In this document: piece after piece, positions 1 to 7,635 of the stretch
How positions within the stretch are numbered: the stretch's first letter is position 1
Layout: the number at the start of each line of letters is the position of its first letter
DNA from: Fructobacillus sp. CRL 2054
Lineage (GTDB): Bacteria; Bacillota; Bacilli; Lactobacillales; Lactobacillaceae
Reading direction: 5' to 3'
NCBI RefSeq assembly: GCF_028764065.1
Contig: NZ_JACOFN010000003.1
Location: forward strand, 78,228 to 142,227
DNA: 64,000 bases
Notes under the pieces: model-generated
Seen by the model: the letters and a program-made list of their open reading frames with translations, nothing else
What the model was told of the DNA's origin: nothing
The model's database searches: none
Position numbers and translations under genes: made by a program

Positions 1-115
1 GTACAGGTGACTGCATTCGACATGGGCCACACCAAGTTGCCCAAAAATCAACAATCGAAACGCCCGACTGAGTTTTTTCTTTAAAATTAGTATCTGTTAG
101 TGCTTCAACTGCCAT
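1..115 (-). CDS. trxA: Thioredoxin, N-terminal 38 residues (3' end outside window)
   Basis: Reading the minus strand from the ATG at 115 gives a start followed by a beta-strand/FWATWCGPC segment. WCGPC is the classic redox-active dithiol of thioredoxin, the small cytosolic protein that reduces disulfides and recycles methionine sulfoxide reductases and ribonucleotide reductase. A GGGGG ribosome-binding stretch sits just upstream. The ATG begins two bases after the thiN stop, so it is the last visible gene of the priA-to-thiN cluster and is probably co-transcribed with thiN. The gene is cut by the window edge; family proteins are about 104-108 residues. Identification rests on the active-site motif and is secure. 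Confidence 0.93.
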   Translation of the reverse strand, partial: MAVEALTDTNFKEKTQSGVSIVDFWATWCGPCRMQSPV

Positions 116-117
116 TG

Positions 118-762
118 CTACCCCCTATCAACTGACTGTGTATACAGTACAATTCCTCTGTCAATGGAAACATGTACCAATTCATTAACAAATTCATTTG
201 ATGAATACATTCTACCGCTTGTTTCTCTTAGAGTCAAAGGATACTCGGCATCTATGATTTTAAAATTATCAACTATACCTAATGGCATAAACCCAAGGTA
301 GTGATGTCCTGGAAGGCGTTTCACAACTTCGTGTTCTGGGTCTAAATAGCCAACCGTATTCTGGCAGTCAACAATCCAAAAATGCCCAGGTAAACCAGGA
401 AAATCCTCGTGAAGGGGAATTGATAAATTAGACAATTCATGGTCCAAGCGCCCCCCAGTTGCGCCGTATAACATAATTTCATCGGCCCCCTGATCCAGAG
501 CATAGGACACCGCTAACTCGGTATCCGTATAATCTTTTTTAGGTGGATACACACGAAAGTCCCGGTCCGCCTGATAACTTTCCAACTCCTTCTTCTCAGC
601 TGAATTCAAGGAATCAAAGTCACCGACGGACAGTAAGGGTTCAAACCCCTCCTGCATCAAATAGAAGCCACCACGATCGGCGCCAATCCATTGACCAGGT
701 TCCTGAAAAAGATTATCAGGCCAATTATCCTTAGGACCGCCAGCTAAAATGTTAATTCGCAT
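118..762 (-). CDS. thiN: Thiamine pyrophosphokinase
   Basis: A 214-residue protein that transfers pyrophosphate from ATP to thiamine, making thiamine diphosphate, the cofactor of phosphoketolase and pyruvate enzymes. Visible family marks are the GADRGG segment, VGDFDS, the DYTDTELA metal/nucleotide motif and [11 protein letters not shown] start at the ATG at 762 because GGAGG lies six bases before it; an in-frame ATG two codons earlier touches the SD and is a poor start. Position at the end of rsgA-rpe-thiN is the standard Firmicutes arrangement. A hairpin between rpe and thiN may lower expression relative to rpe. Confidence 0.93.
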   Translation of the reverse strand: MRINILAGGPKDNWPDNLFQEPGQWIGADRGGFYLMQEGFEPLLSVGDFDSLNSAEKKELESYQADRDFRVYPPKKDYTDTELAVSYALDQGADEIMLYGATGGRLDHELSNLSIPLHEDFPGLPGHFWIVDCQNTVGYLDPEHEVVKRLPGHHYLGFMPLGIVDNFKIIDAEYPLTLRETSGRMYSSNEFVNELVHVSIDRGIVLYTQSVDRG

Positions 763-772
763 CCTCATCCTC

Positions 773-805
773 CAAAATAAAAGCGAGCTGAACAATCAGC
801 CCGCT
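773..805 (-). terminator. Hairpin with T-rich tail between rpe and thiN
   Basis: On the minus strand a 9-bp stem (AGCGGGCTG pairing CAGCTCGCT with one G-T wobble, loop ATTGTT) is followed by TTTTATTTT, then immediately by the thiN SD. This looks like an intrinsic, possibly leaky terminator inside the operon. Confidence 0.6.
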
Positions 806-829
806 TGCAGCCAACTGGCTGTTTAATCA

Positions 830-1486
830 TTACTTTGTGACGTCCAACAAGGTTTGCACCTTAGCTGCTGGATCCTTTTTATCGTAAACATATGAACCGG
901 CAACAAAGACGTTGGCACCAGCTTCAGCAGTCAACTTTGCCGTTTCGTTATTGATACCACCATCAACTTCGATATCAAAGTCCAAGCCGAGTTCCTTCTT
1001 GTAAACCATCAATTCCTTAATCTTATCAGTCATTTCAGGTAAGAAAGCCTGCCCCCCAAATCCAGGGTTAACCGTCATAACCAAAACCTGGTCAACCATT
1101 GAAAGAACGGGGACAATTGCAGAAACTGGTGTTCCAGGGTTGATCACAACTTCAGCCTTAACGCCGGCCTTCTTAATCATTTGCAAAACGCGGTGAATAT
1201 GTGGTGTTGCTTCAACGTGCACACCAATCAAATCAGCACCGGCATCCGCCAATTCTTGCACGTGGTTTTCAGGATGAACAGCCATCAAGTGGACGTCCAA
1301 GAACAAGTTTGTCTTTGGGCGCAATTGCTTAACCCATGCTGGTCCATAGGCCATTGAAGGCACAAATGAGCCATCCATTAGGTCAATGTGCAAGTACTTA
1401 GCTCCTGCCTTTTCTACCAAAGTCACGTCTTCACCCAACTTTGTAACATCAGCGCTCAAAATTGATGGGGCAATAATTCCTGCCAT
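830..1486 (-). CDS. rpe: Ribulose-phosphate 3-epimerase
   Basis: A 218-residue TIM-barrel enzyme interconverting ribulose 5-phosphate and xylulose 5-phosphate. In a heterofermentative organism this directly precedes phosphoketolase, so it lies on the main glucose route. Seen: N-terminal SILSAD, HIDLMDG, DVHLM, VNPGFGGQ near residue 140 and EVDGGIN near 175, all catalytic or phosphate/metal-binding segments. Length is typical. Start supported by AGAGGAA upstream. It follows rsgA by 35 bases and precedes thiN, the usual order. Confidence 0.96.
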   Translation of the reverse strand: MAGIIAPSILSADVTKLGEDVTLVEKAGAKYLHIDLMDGSFVPSMAYGPAWVKQLRPKTNLFLDVHLMAVHPENHVQELADAGADLIGVHVEATPHIHRVLQMIKKAGVKAEVVINPGTPVSAIVPVLSMVDQVLVMTVNPGFGGQAFLPEMTDKIKELMVYKKELGLDFDIEVDGGINNETAKLTAEAGANVFVAGSYVYDKKDPAAKVQTLLDVTK

Positions 1487-1521
1487 ATCATTCCTCTTTC
1501 TTTGCTATCTTTTTTGTAAAA

Positions 1522-2439
1522 TCAGTTCAAACGGTCCAGTTTCCACTTAGCCGAATTCTTTTGATAAACCGGCCTTTTACCCTTAATAATCTGGTAAAAG
1601 AGTTCATAACTATTATAGCGCTCGGCACTAATGCTGCCAAGGTTGACCGCCTCTTTCACCGCACAACCGGGTTCATTTAAGTGGGAGCAGGTCCGGAAAC
1701 GGCAGTTAACAGCAACTTCACGGATTTCAGGGAAGTAATTTCCCAGCTCTTCTGCTGGAAAGTCAAAGACTTCGTAAGATGAAAATCCCGGTGTATCAGC
1801 AATCAAGCTTTCATATTCCTTAACCGGAATTAAGGATACCTGACGGGTCGTGTGCTTTCCACGTGAAAGGGCCTGCGAAACCTCACCGACCTCTAACTTC
1901 AACTCTGGGGCTAACTGGTTCAACAAAGTTGATTTACCAGCCCCCGTCTGTCCCATGGCCACGACCACCTTGTCCTTAAGCAGCGGACCGAAGGTTTCCT
2001 TCAAATCATCCCCTGCAAAAATCACTGGATAACCGATTGATTGGTATAACGAGACTTTATTGCGAAAGGCTGCTTGTTCATCATCGGATAACAAATCAAG
2101 CTTTGAGAAGTACAGAACCGGTTTGACCTGTTCGGCCTCCAAGGCAACTAACTGCCGATCCAGTAAATTCTGAGAAAATGCCGGTTCCACAACGGAGGTC
2201 ACCACAATCGCTAAATCAACATTAGCAACCGGTGGGCGCACCAAGCTATTCTCACGTGGATGGAGCGCCCAAATCAATCCTTCACCATTTTCTGATTCAA
2301 AGTCAGCCCAATCGCCAACCAAGGGCTTTTGTCCTTTTTTTCTAAATTGTCCTCGAGCCCGGGTCCGTTCAACCGTCCCATCTTCAAGCATTAAATCATA
2401 GTAACCGGCCAATGACCGAATAATTCGTCCTGTTTTCAT
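1522..2439 (-). CDS. rsgA: Ribosome small-subunit maturation GTPase RsgA
   Basis: A 305-residue circularly permuted GTPase that acts late in 30S subunit assembly. The order is an N-terminal OB fold, then the G4-like SKLD, G1 [10 protein letters not shown]3 DTPGF, and a C-terminal zinc site (C-x4-C-x-H-x5-C, residues in [14 protein letters not shown]). I chose the ATG at 2439 because the protein from there starts MKTGRI, as family members do. Ten codons of in-frame extension upstream contain a perfect TATAAT and are more likely promoter. No SD precedes this ATG, which suggests a leaderless message. A terminator separates it from prkC. Confidence 0.95.
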   Translation of the reverse strand: MKTGRIIRSLAGYYDLMLEDGTVERTRARGQFRKKGQKPLVGDWADFESENGEGLIWALHPRENSLVRPPVANVDLAIVVTSVVEPAFSQNLLDRQLVALEAEQVKPVLYFSKLDLLSDDEQAAFRNKVSLYQSIGYPVIFAGDDLKETFGPLLKDKVVVAMGQTGAGKSTLLNQLAPELKLEVGEVSQALSRGKHTTRQVSLIPVKEYESLIADTPGFSSYEVFDFPAEELGNYFPEIREVAVNCRFRTCSHLNEPGCAVKEAVNLGSISAERYNSYELFYQIIKGKRPVYQKNSAKWKLDRLN

Positions 2440-2454
2440 AGGAACATTATAACA
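2440..2454 (-). promoter_or_regulatory. Extended -10 promoter abutting rsgA start (leaderless)
   Basis: TGTTATAAT (TATAAT at 2446-2451) lies on the minus strand with exactly six bases (GTTCCT) between the -10 and the rsgA ATG. Transcription normally starts about seven bases past the -10, so the A of ATG would be +1. No convincing -35 box is visible; the TG before the -10 compensates. Confidence 0.6.
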
Positions 2455-2477
2455 TGGCAATCCAAGCATTCATTCTA

Positions 2478-2511
2478 ATAAAAAAAGGAATTCCAATTGG
2501 AATTCCCTTTT
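2478..2511 (-). terminator. Intrinsic terminator after prkC
   Basis: Minus-strand stem AAAAGGGAATTCC / GGAATTCCTTTT around an AATT loop, followed by T8. It ends the transcript of the fmt-rsmB-stp-prkC group before rsgA. Confidence 0.85.
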
Positions 2512-2520
2512 AAAACTAGT

Positions 2521-4365
2521 TTAGTGGCTCGATGACGATGAAGAACTAGCACTTGAGCTAGAACTTGACGAGGAGCTATTGGATGACGAGCTAGCAGCAC
2601 CCGAAGATACCGTTAGTGTCAACGTTTGGTCCAGACTAAACTTCGATCCAGCAGCAGGGTTTTGTGACAAAACCGTACCGGCTTCTTTGTCAGAATCTTT
2701 AATCTGGAAGGACAAGGCTACTTGGTTCTGGTTAGCCCAAGACATGGCTGCCGACTGTGACCAGCCAGTCAAGTTTGGCAAGTTAATTGACTTTGCCCCC
2801 GATGAAACCGTCAAAGTGATGGTCGTATCCGATGGGTCAACGTGCGTTCCGGCAGCAATGGACTGTTCCATGACCTGTCCGGAAGCAACAGAAGTGGAGT
2901 TTTCCGTCTTCTTTTTAACCGTGATTCCCTTATCCGTCAACTGGTTGGCTGCATCTGAATAGGAAAGCCCTGTGTAATCAGAAAGGGTGACAGAGTCACT
3001 TCCTGAAGAAATAATCAACTTTACCGATGAGCCCTTCTTAACCGAAGTACCCACACCCGGTTTCACCTTAATCACGTTTCCCTTATCAACAGAACGTGAA
3101 CTCGTCGTACTTGTTCCCGACACGGTCAGGCCGGCATCCTCAATCTTCGACTTTGCCGAAGATTCCGAGAGATTGGCAACATCAGGCACAGACACAGTAC
3201 TTGATTGAGTCTGAGCGGCAAAGTAGGAAATCCCCGCCACTGCGGCCAAGAAAATAACGAATAGGAAAATCCACTTCCCCTTCTTAGAATATTTAATACC
3301 ATTTTTCTTCAAAACATCACGAACAAACTTTGGCGTTCGATCAACTCGGTCAGAAATATCTTTTACAGAATAGCCTTTCTTACCCAAGTCGATGATTTGA
3401 GCCGTCACATCTTCTGGTTGCTCTTCGGCAGGTTCATCCTCAATCGGATCATCCTCAACGAATGGATGAGCATTCCAGTCCGGTGTGACTAGCTTTGTTT
3501 CATCCGAAGCTTCAGGAACAAAACGGCCCTCACCAGAGCGACGCTTTGAAAGTGATGTCTTCAAATCATCCGCCATCGCTTCCGTTGAGAAATAACGGTC
3601 CTTGGCATCCTTAGCGGTAGCACGAAGAATCACGTTTTCCAATGGTTGTGGAATTTGTGGGTCAAAGTCGCGCACGTAAGGCATTGGAACTTCCGCGTGC
3701 TGGTAAGCAATACGGTCAGCCGAATCCCCCTGGTATGGTACCTGGTTGGTCAACATCTCGTAAAGGATGACTCCCAATGCATAAATATCAGACTTTTCAG
3801 AGGCTGATTGTCCACGAGTCACTTCTGGCGCCAAGTAATGGATTGATCCAATGACCGGTTCCTGTGACGATGTCATCCCATACTTATTTTGAGCTAGCGC
3901 AATTCCAAAGTCAGTAATTTTTACCTGTCCTTGCTTGTTAATCAAAATATTCTGAGGCTTCAAATCACGGTGGATAATCCCTGCTTTATGGGCAGCTGAA
4001 ACAGCATCTAAAACCTGTTCCATGATATCCACGACTTCCTGATAAGGAATTGGGAAATGCTGCTTAATGAAGTCCTTCAAATCCGTGCCATCCACATACT
4101 CCATAATTAAGTATGGGCAGCCATCGGCTTCACCCATATCATAAAGTTGCACGATGTGGTCATTTACCAGCGTTGTCGCTGCCTTTGCTTCCTTTTGGAA
4201 ACGAGACAAAGCTTCCGGCTGATTCTTAATATCCAATCGAATCATTTTTAGCGTTACATCACGCTTCAAATAGGTATCAAAGGCTTGGTAGACATTGGCC
4301 ATACCGCCCTCACCTAAGGAGCGCACGATTTTATAACGATTATCGATTAACGTGCCTTGTTCCAT
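2521..4365 (-). CDS. prkC: PASTA-domain serine/threonine protein kinase
   Basis: A 614-residue membrane kinase of the PrkC/StkP family that senses cell-wall material and phosphorylates division and envelope proteins. Residues 10-270 form the kinase: glycine loop GEGGMANV, Lys40, HRDLKPQN at 132-139, DFG at 152-154, APE at 179-181. An acidic linker (about 285-318) leads to a helix-turn-helix-like segment (319-357), a membrane helix (about 364-384), three extracellular PASTA repeats (about 390-590) and a tail that is almost entirely serine. The HTH-like segment and the serine tail are the unusual parts. The start overlaps the stp stop by one base (TAATG), giving translational coupling of kinase and phosphatase. 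Confidence 0.95.
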   Translation of the reverse strand: MEQGTLIDNRYKIVRSLGEGGMANVYQAFDTYLKRDVTLKMIRLDIKNQPEALSRFQKEAKAATTLVNDHIVQLYDMGEADGCPYLIMEYVDGTDLKDFIKQHFPIPYQEVVDIMEQVLDAVSAAHKAGIIHRDLKPQNILINKQGQVKITDFGIALAQNKYGMTSSQEPVIGSIHYLAPEVTRGQSASEKSDIYALGVILYEMLTNQVPYQGDSADRIAYQHAEVPMPYVRDFDPQIPQPLENVILRATAKDAKDRYFSTEAMADDLKTSLSKRRSGEGRFVPEASDETKLVTPDWNAHPFVEDDPIEDEPAEEQPEDVTAQIIDLGKKGYSVKDISDRVDRTPKFVRDVLKKNGIKYSKKGKWIFLFVIFLAAVAGISYFAAQTQSSTVSVPDVANLSESSAKSKIEDAGLTVSGTSTTSSRSVDKGNVIKVKPGVGTSVKKGSSVKLIISSGSDSVTLSDYTGLSYSDAANQLTDKGITVKKKTENSTSVASGQVMEQSIAAGTHVDPSDTTITLTVSSGAKSINLPNLTGWSQSAAMSWANQNQVALSFQIKDSDKEAGTVLSQNPAAGSKFSLDQTLTLTVSSGAASSSSNSSSSSSSSSASSSSSSSH

Positions 4366-5234
4366 TAGTCTAGTCTCCCCTTCAATCCATCTTTTAGAAT
4401 TATTTCTTCTGCCTTAGCTGGCACTTCAGCTGACTTCATTGCTAACCGTTGACCAGAAGGCTGTTCCGACTTAGCCATATCAGTGACAAGCAGCGCCGTG
4501 ACATTATCCGGTACATTGCGAGCAATGGCCGCCGTCGTCAAAACAGACAGCCGCTCAGATATATCCAAGACCGAGCCCAAAATTGGGTTATTCCCCGGCC
4601 GACGCTCCCCCGGTTGAATGAAATCCATCTGTTCTTTAATCGATAGGACTTTACCAAAACCATCTGAGGTCAAATAGAGCCAATCCCCCTTTTCAGGAGT
4701 AACGGTCGTCCATTCGAGGTCAACTTGTTTATTAACACCAAAATAACGGGTCAGCGAATCGGCGTCTGGTAAAGCCGAATCGACCACTTCACCAGATTGC
4801 CGTTCCAACTCGTTCTTTAAAGTGTGATCAAAAGTCAGTAACCGTGCTTCACCATTTCGCAGTAAATAAGCACGGGAATCACCGGCGTTGGCTACAAGCA
4901 CTTGACCATGTAAACAAACGGCCAATACGATTGTTGTTGCCATCTGGCTAATTCCTTGGTCATGCTGACCGACCAAAAGAATCGATTGATTCGCCAAATC
5001 CGCTTGGTGAATCAACCATTCCTTAACCTTTTGTTCATCATTTATGGCAACCTGTTCCCAGGCCCGTCCCAAAGCCGTCACCACCATTTGGGCGGCTTTT
5101 TTAGAACCTTTTTGAGAGCCAACACCATCCGCAACCATCACTAAAGGATCGCCGGCGCGATTATAAAAAGCGCCAACGGCATCTTGATTGTCGGGCCTAA
5201 CCGGCCCTTTGTCACTTTGGTAGGCAATTGCCAT
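4365..5234 (-). CDS. stp: PP2C-family protein phosphatase
   Basis: A 289-residue metal-dependent Ser/Thr phosphatase that reverses phosphorylation by the adjacent PrkC. Visible motifs: RPDNQDA near residue 14, VADG near 35, ANAGDSRAYL near 115, TSDG near 190 and DNVTALLV near 243, supplying metal-binding aspartates. The segment after VADG reads VGSQKGS instead of the common MGGHxxG. About 35 lysine/glutamate-rich residues follow the catalytic domain, making it longer than the usual 245-residue enzymes. It lies between rsmB and prkC in the conserved order. Confidence 0.93.
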   Translation of the reverse strand: MAIAYQSDKGPVRPDNQDAVGAFYNRAGDPLVMVADGVGSQKGSKKAAQMVVTALGRAWEQVAINDEQKVKEWLIHQADLANQSILLVGQHDQGISQMATTIVLAVCLHGQVLVANAGDSRAYLLRNGEARLLTFDHTLKNELERQSGEVVDSALPDADSLTRYFGVNKQVDLEWTTVTPEKGDWLYLTSDGFGKVLSIKEQMDFIQPGERRPGNNPILGSVLDISERLSVLTTAAIARNVPDNVTALLVTDMAKSEQPSGQRLAMKSAEVPAKAEEIILKDGLKGRLD

Positions 5235-5239
5235 AACTG

Positions 5240-6586
5240 TTAGTCCTTTCTCTGAAAGGTGGCGATGTAAAAGCCATCAGTTTGATAATCATCTGGGTAC
5301 AATTTCAAGGCCAGTGTCTCACGGTCAGCCTGCACATTCAACTTCGTCTCGGTCTTTACCTGAACAAAGTCTGGGTGCTTAGCCAAGAAGGCTGCGACAA
5401 CTCCGTCGTTTTCCTGGTTCAAAATGGTACAAGTTGAATAAACCAGGTAGCCATTCTTCTTTAGCTTTGATGCAGCAGCTTCTAAAATATCAAGCTGCAA
5501 CGTAGCCAAATGTTCCACATCCGCCAGTGTCTTATCGTAACGAATTTCTGGCTTACGACGTAGCAGACCCAAACCAGAACAAGGAGCATCAACCAAGATT
5601 CGGTCGAATTCTTGATGAAGTTCATCTGGTACCTTACGTGCATCCAAGGCCATGGCATCAACACGGTCAGCCACACCCATACGGGCGGCGTTTTGGGCAA
5701 TCAACTTCACCTTGTGGTCATGAATATCCAAAGCCCTTACCCGAGCCCCGTCAGACAGGTACTGGGCGATTTGAGTCGTCTTTCCACCCGGTGCTGCGGC
5801 AGCATCCAAAACAGACTGAACGGAATCATCAATATGCAAGGCTTCGACCGGTAGCATGGCTGATTCGTCTTGAATCGTCAAAAGGCCATCCTGATAGGCC
5901 TTTGATGAAGCAACATGCCCACCAGAGACAATCAAAGCGTCAGCGGCAAGCCTGCCGTCCTTAACCGTGTATCCTTCAGTTTCCAAAGATTCCTTAACGG
6001 CAGCCTTATCAGCCTTGGCCGTGTTCACGCGGGCGGACTGTTCCGGTGCATGGTTCAAAGATTGCAGGATGCTTTCCGCCTTCTTATCACCCAACTGCTT
6101 GCTGATTTCTGCAACCAGCCATTCAGGTACTGAATAGGTGATGGACAGACGCTTGGTCTCGTCCTTAATCTTAGCTGGATCTGGCAAGCCATGGCGGTCC
6201 ATGCTATGTAAGATAGCCGTTACGAACTTTCCGGCACCAACGTTCCCCAAAGTTTTGGCCACTTCAATCGTTTCGTTAAAGATGGCGTGTTTTGGAATTC
6301 GGTCCAATTTCTTCCACTGGTAAAGGGCTGTCAATAGCAACTCCTTCAACCAAGGTTCCATCTTCTTTCCCTTAACGAAGGGATTCAACCAGTATTCCAA
6401 GAGTAAACGGTACTGAATTGTTCCGTAAACCAGACTGGTCAGCAATCCCTTGTCAGAGTCCTTCAAGGGATTTTGCTTAATAATTTGATTCAACTGCAAG
6501 TTCGAGTAAGCCCCGTTTTTGACTTTAGCCAAAGTCACAGCCGCCAATAGACGGGGGTTATTTGAACGTAACGTTTTCTTAGGCAT
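5240..6586 (-). CDS. rsmB: 16S rRNA m5C967 methyltransferase
   Basis: A 448-residue protein with an N-terminal NusB-like RNA-binding domain (about 1-150) and a C-terminal SAM-dependent m5C methyltransferase. The SAM site AAAPGGKT is near residue 265, VDAPCSGLG supplies one cysteine and YSTCTI the second, as expected for the RsmB/Sun two-cysteine mechanism. It modifies 16S rRNA C967 in E. coli numbering. The start overlaps the fmt end by eight bases, so it is co-translated with fmt. Confidence 0.95.
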   Translation of the reverse strand: MPKKTLRSNNPRLLAAVTLAKVKNGAYSNLQLNQIIKQNPLKDSDKGLLTSLVYGTIQYRLLLEYWLNPFVKGKKMEPWLKELLLTALYQWKKLDRIPKHAIFNETIEVAKTLGNVGAGKFVTAILHSMDRHGLPDPAKIKDETKRLSITYSVPEWLVAEISKQLGDKKAESILQSLNHAPEQSARVNTAKADKAAVKESLETEGYTVKDGRLAADALIVSGGHVASSKAYQDGLLTIQDESAMLPVEALHIDDSVQSVLDAAAAPGGKTTQIAQYLSDGARVRALDIHDHKVKLIAQNAARMGVADRVDAMALDARKVPDELHQEFDRILVDAPCSGLGLLRRKPEIRYDKTLADVEHLATLQLDILEAAASKLKKNGYLVYSTCTILNQENDGVVAAFLAKHPDFVQVKTETKLNVQADRETLALKLYPDDYQTDGFYIATFQRKD

Positions 6587-7550
6587 TCGCCTCTCCTAAA
6601 TCAATCCAAGCATCCCCAACGGCAAGATTTTGTCCTGCCCCGTTCAAGAATGCCGTAATTGGCATCACTGCCTTACCAGCTGGTTGCAATTCTTCCACGG
6701 CAATTTGACTACCATCAGCAGCCGCCACGTGCAAGTGCTTCTTATCCTTAAAAGTAATCACACCGGGCTTTGCGTCCGTCTTTTCAGGAAGTGGACTAAC
6801 CTTCACAAACTTAATTGACTGGCCCTTTGACTTGGCATGGGCTGGGTGGGTTGGATACAAGCCACGAATGTGCCAGTCCAACTCCTGTGCCGTTTCCTTA
6901 TCAAGGTGCAATTCCTGCTGTTCACGGGAGATATTAGGTGAAAAAGTCACCTCCGCTTCATCCTGTGGCTGACCCTTCAGCTCACCAGAAGCAATCTTCT
7001 CCAAGTTCTCAGTCACAAGGCCAACGGCTGCTGCCCCTAACTTATCAAACATGGTGCCGACATTATCGGATTCCGTGATTGGGACTTTAACAACCGCCAA
7101 AGCATTCCCAGCATCCATCTTCTTCACCATGTACATCAAGGTTACACCGGTTTCTCGATCACCATTCATAATGGCGTAGTGAACGGGTGCCCCACCACGG
7201 TACTTAGGTAGCAAAGAAGCGTGGGCGTTAACCGCACCGTACTTCGCTGCCTCCAATAACTTCACTGGCAAGAATTGACCGAAGGCCGCCGTCACAATGA
7301 AATCTGGTGCGATTTCAATGACCTTAGCCATTTCTTCTGAGCCAGAAATCTTCTCCGGCTGCAAAACCGGTAATCCTAATTTTTCAGCAGCTTCCTTAAC
7401 TGGGCTAGCCTTTAGTTGTCGCTTGCGCCCAAAAGGACGGTCAGGCTGCGTTACCACAGCTTTGACGTCAAAACGATCATCTGAAGCAAGGGCTTCTAAA
7501 GTTGGAACCGCAAACTGTGGGGTTCCCATAAAGACGATTGATAAAGCCAT
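6579..7550 (-). CDS. fmt: Methionyl-tRNA formyltransferase
   Basis: A 323-residue enzyme that formylates initiator Met-tRNA using 10-formyl-THF. Signature parts are FMGTPQFAVPTL at the start, VNAHASLLPKYRGGAPVH near residue 108 with catalytic Asn/His, and GVTLM near 140; the C-terminal OB-like domain follows residue 205. The usual partner def (peptide deformylase) is not next to it; priA lies upstream. It is the first gene after an extended -10 promoter and probably leads the fmt-rsmB-stp-prkC transcript. Confidence 0.96.
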   Translation of the reverse strand: MALSIVFMGTPQFAVPTLEALASDDRFDVKAVVTQPDRPFGRKRQLKASPVKEAAEKLGLPVLQPEKISGSEEMAKVIEIAPDFIVTAAFGQFLPVKLLEAAKYGAVNAHASLLPKYRGGAPVHYAIMNGDRETGVTLMYMVKKMDAGNALAVVKVPITESDNVGTMFDKLGAAAVGLVTENLEKIASGELKGQPQDEAEVTFSPNISREQQELHLDKETAQELDWHIRGLYPTHPAHAKSKGQSIKFVKVSPLPEKTDAKPGVITFKDKKHLHVAAADGSQIAVEELQPAGKAVMPITAFLNGAGQNLAVGDAWIDLGEANA

Positions 7551-7594
7551 GTTTTCTACCTCACTCTATTTTCTAAAAAAGTCTCAATATTTAC

Positions 7595-7603
7595 ATTATA
7601 ACA
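7595..7603 (-). promoter_or_regulatory. Extended -10 promoter upstream of fmt
   Basis: TGTTATAAT on the minus strand, 44 bases before the fmt ATG; the -35 region is T-rich and poor. It sits in the 85-base gap after priA. Confidence 0.5.
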
Positions 7604-7635
7604 AAAATTACTAAGGGCCAAAAAGACCAGGCCAA

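Noticed and set aside
543..734. Plus-strand frames inside thiN and many similar frames in other genes
   Set aside because: They are antisense shadows of well supported genes without ribosome sites.
2530..2600. Serine-codon repeat as a CRISPR or satellite repeat
   Set aside because: It is coding low complexity within prkC; there are no spacers or regular unit.
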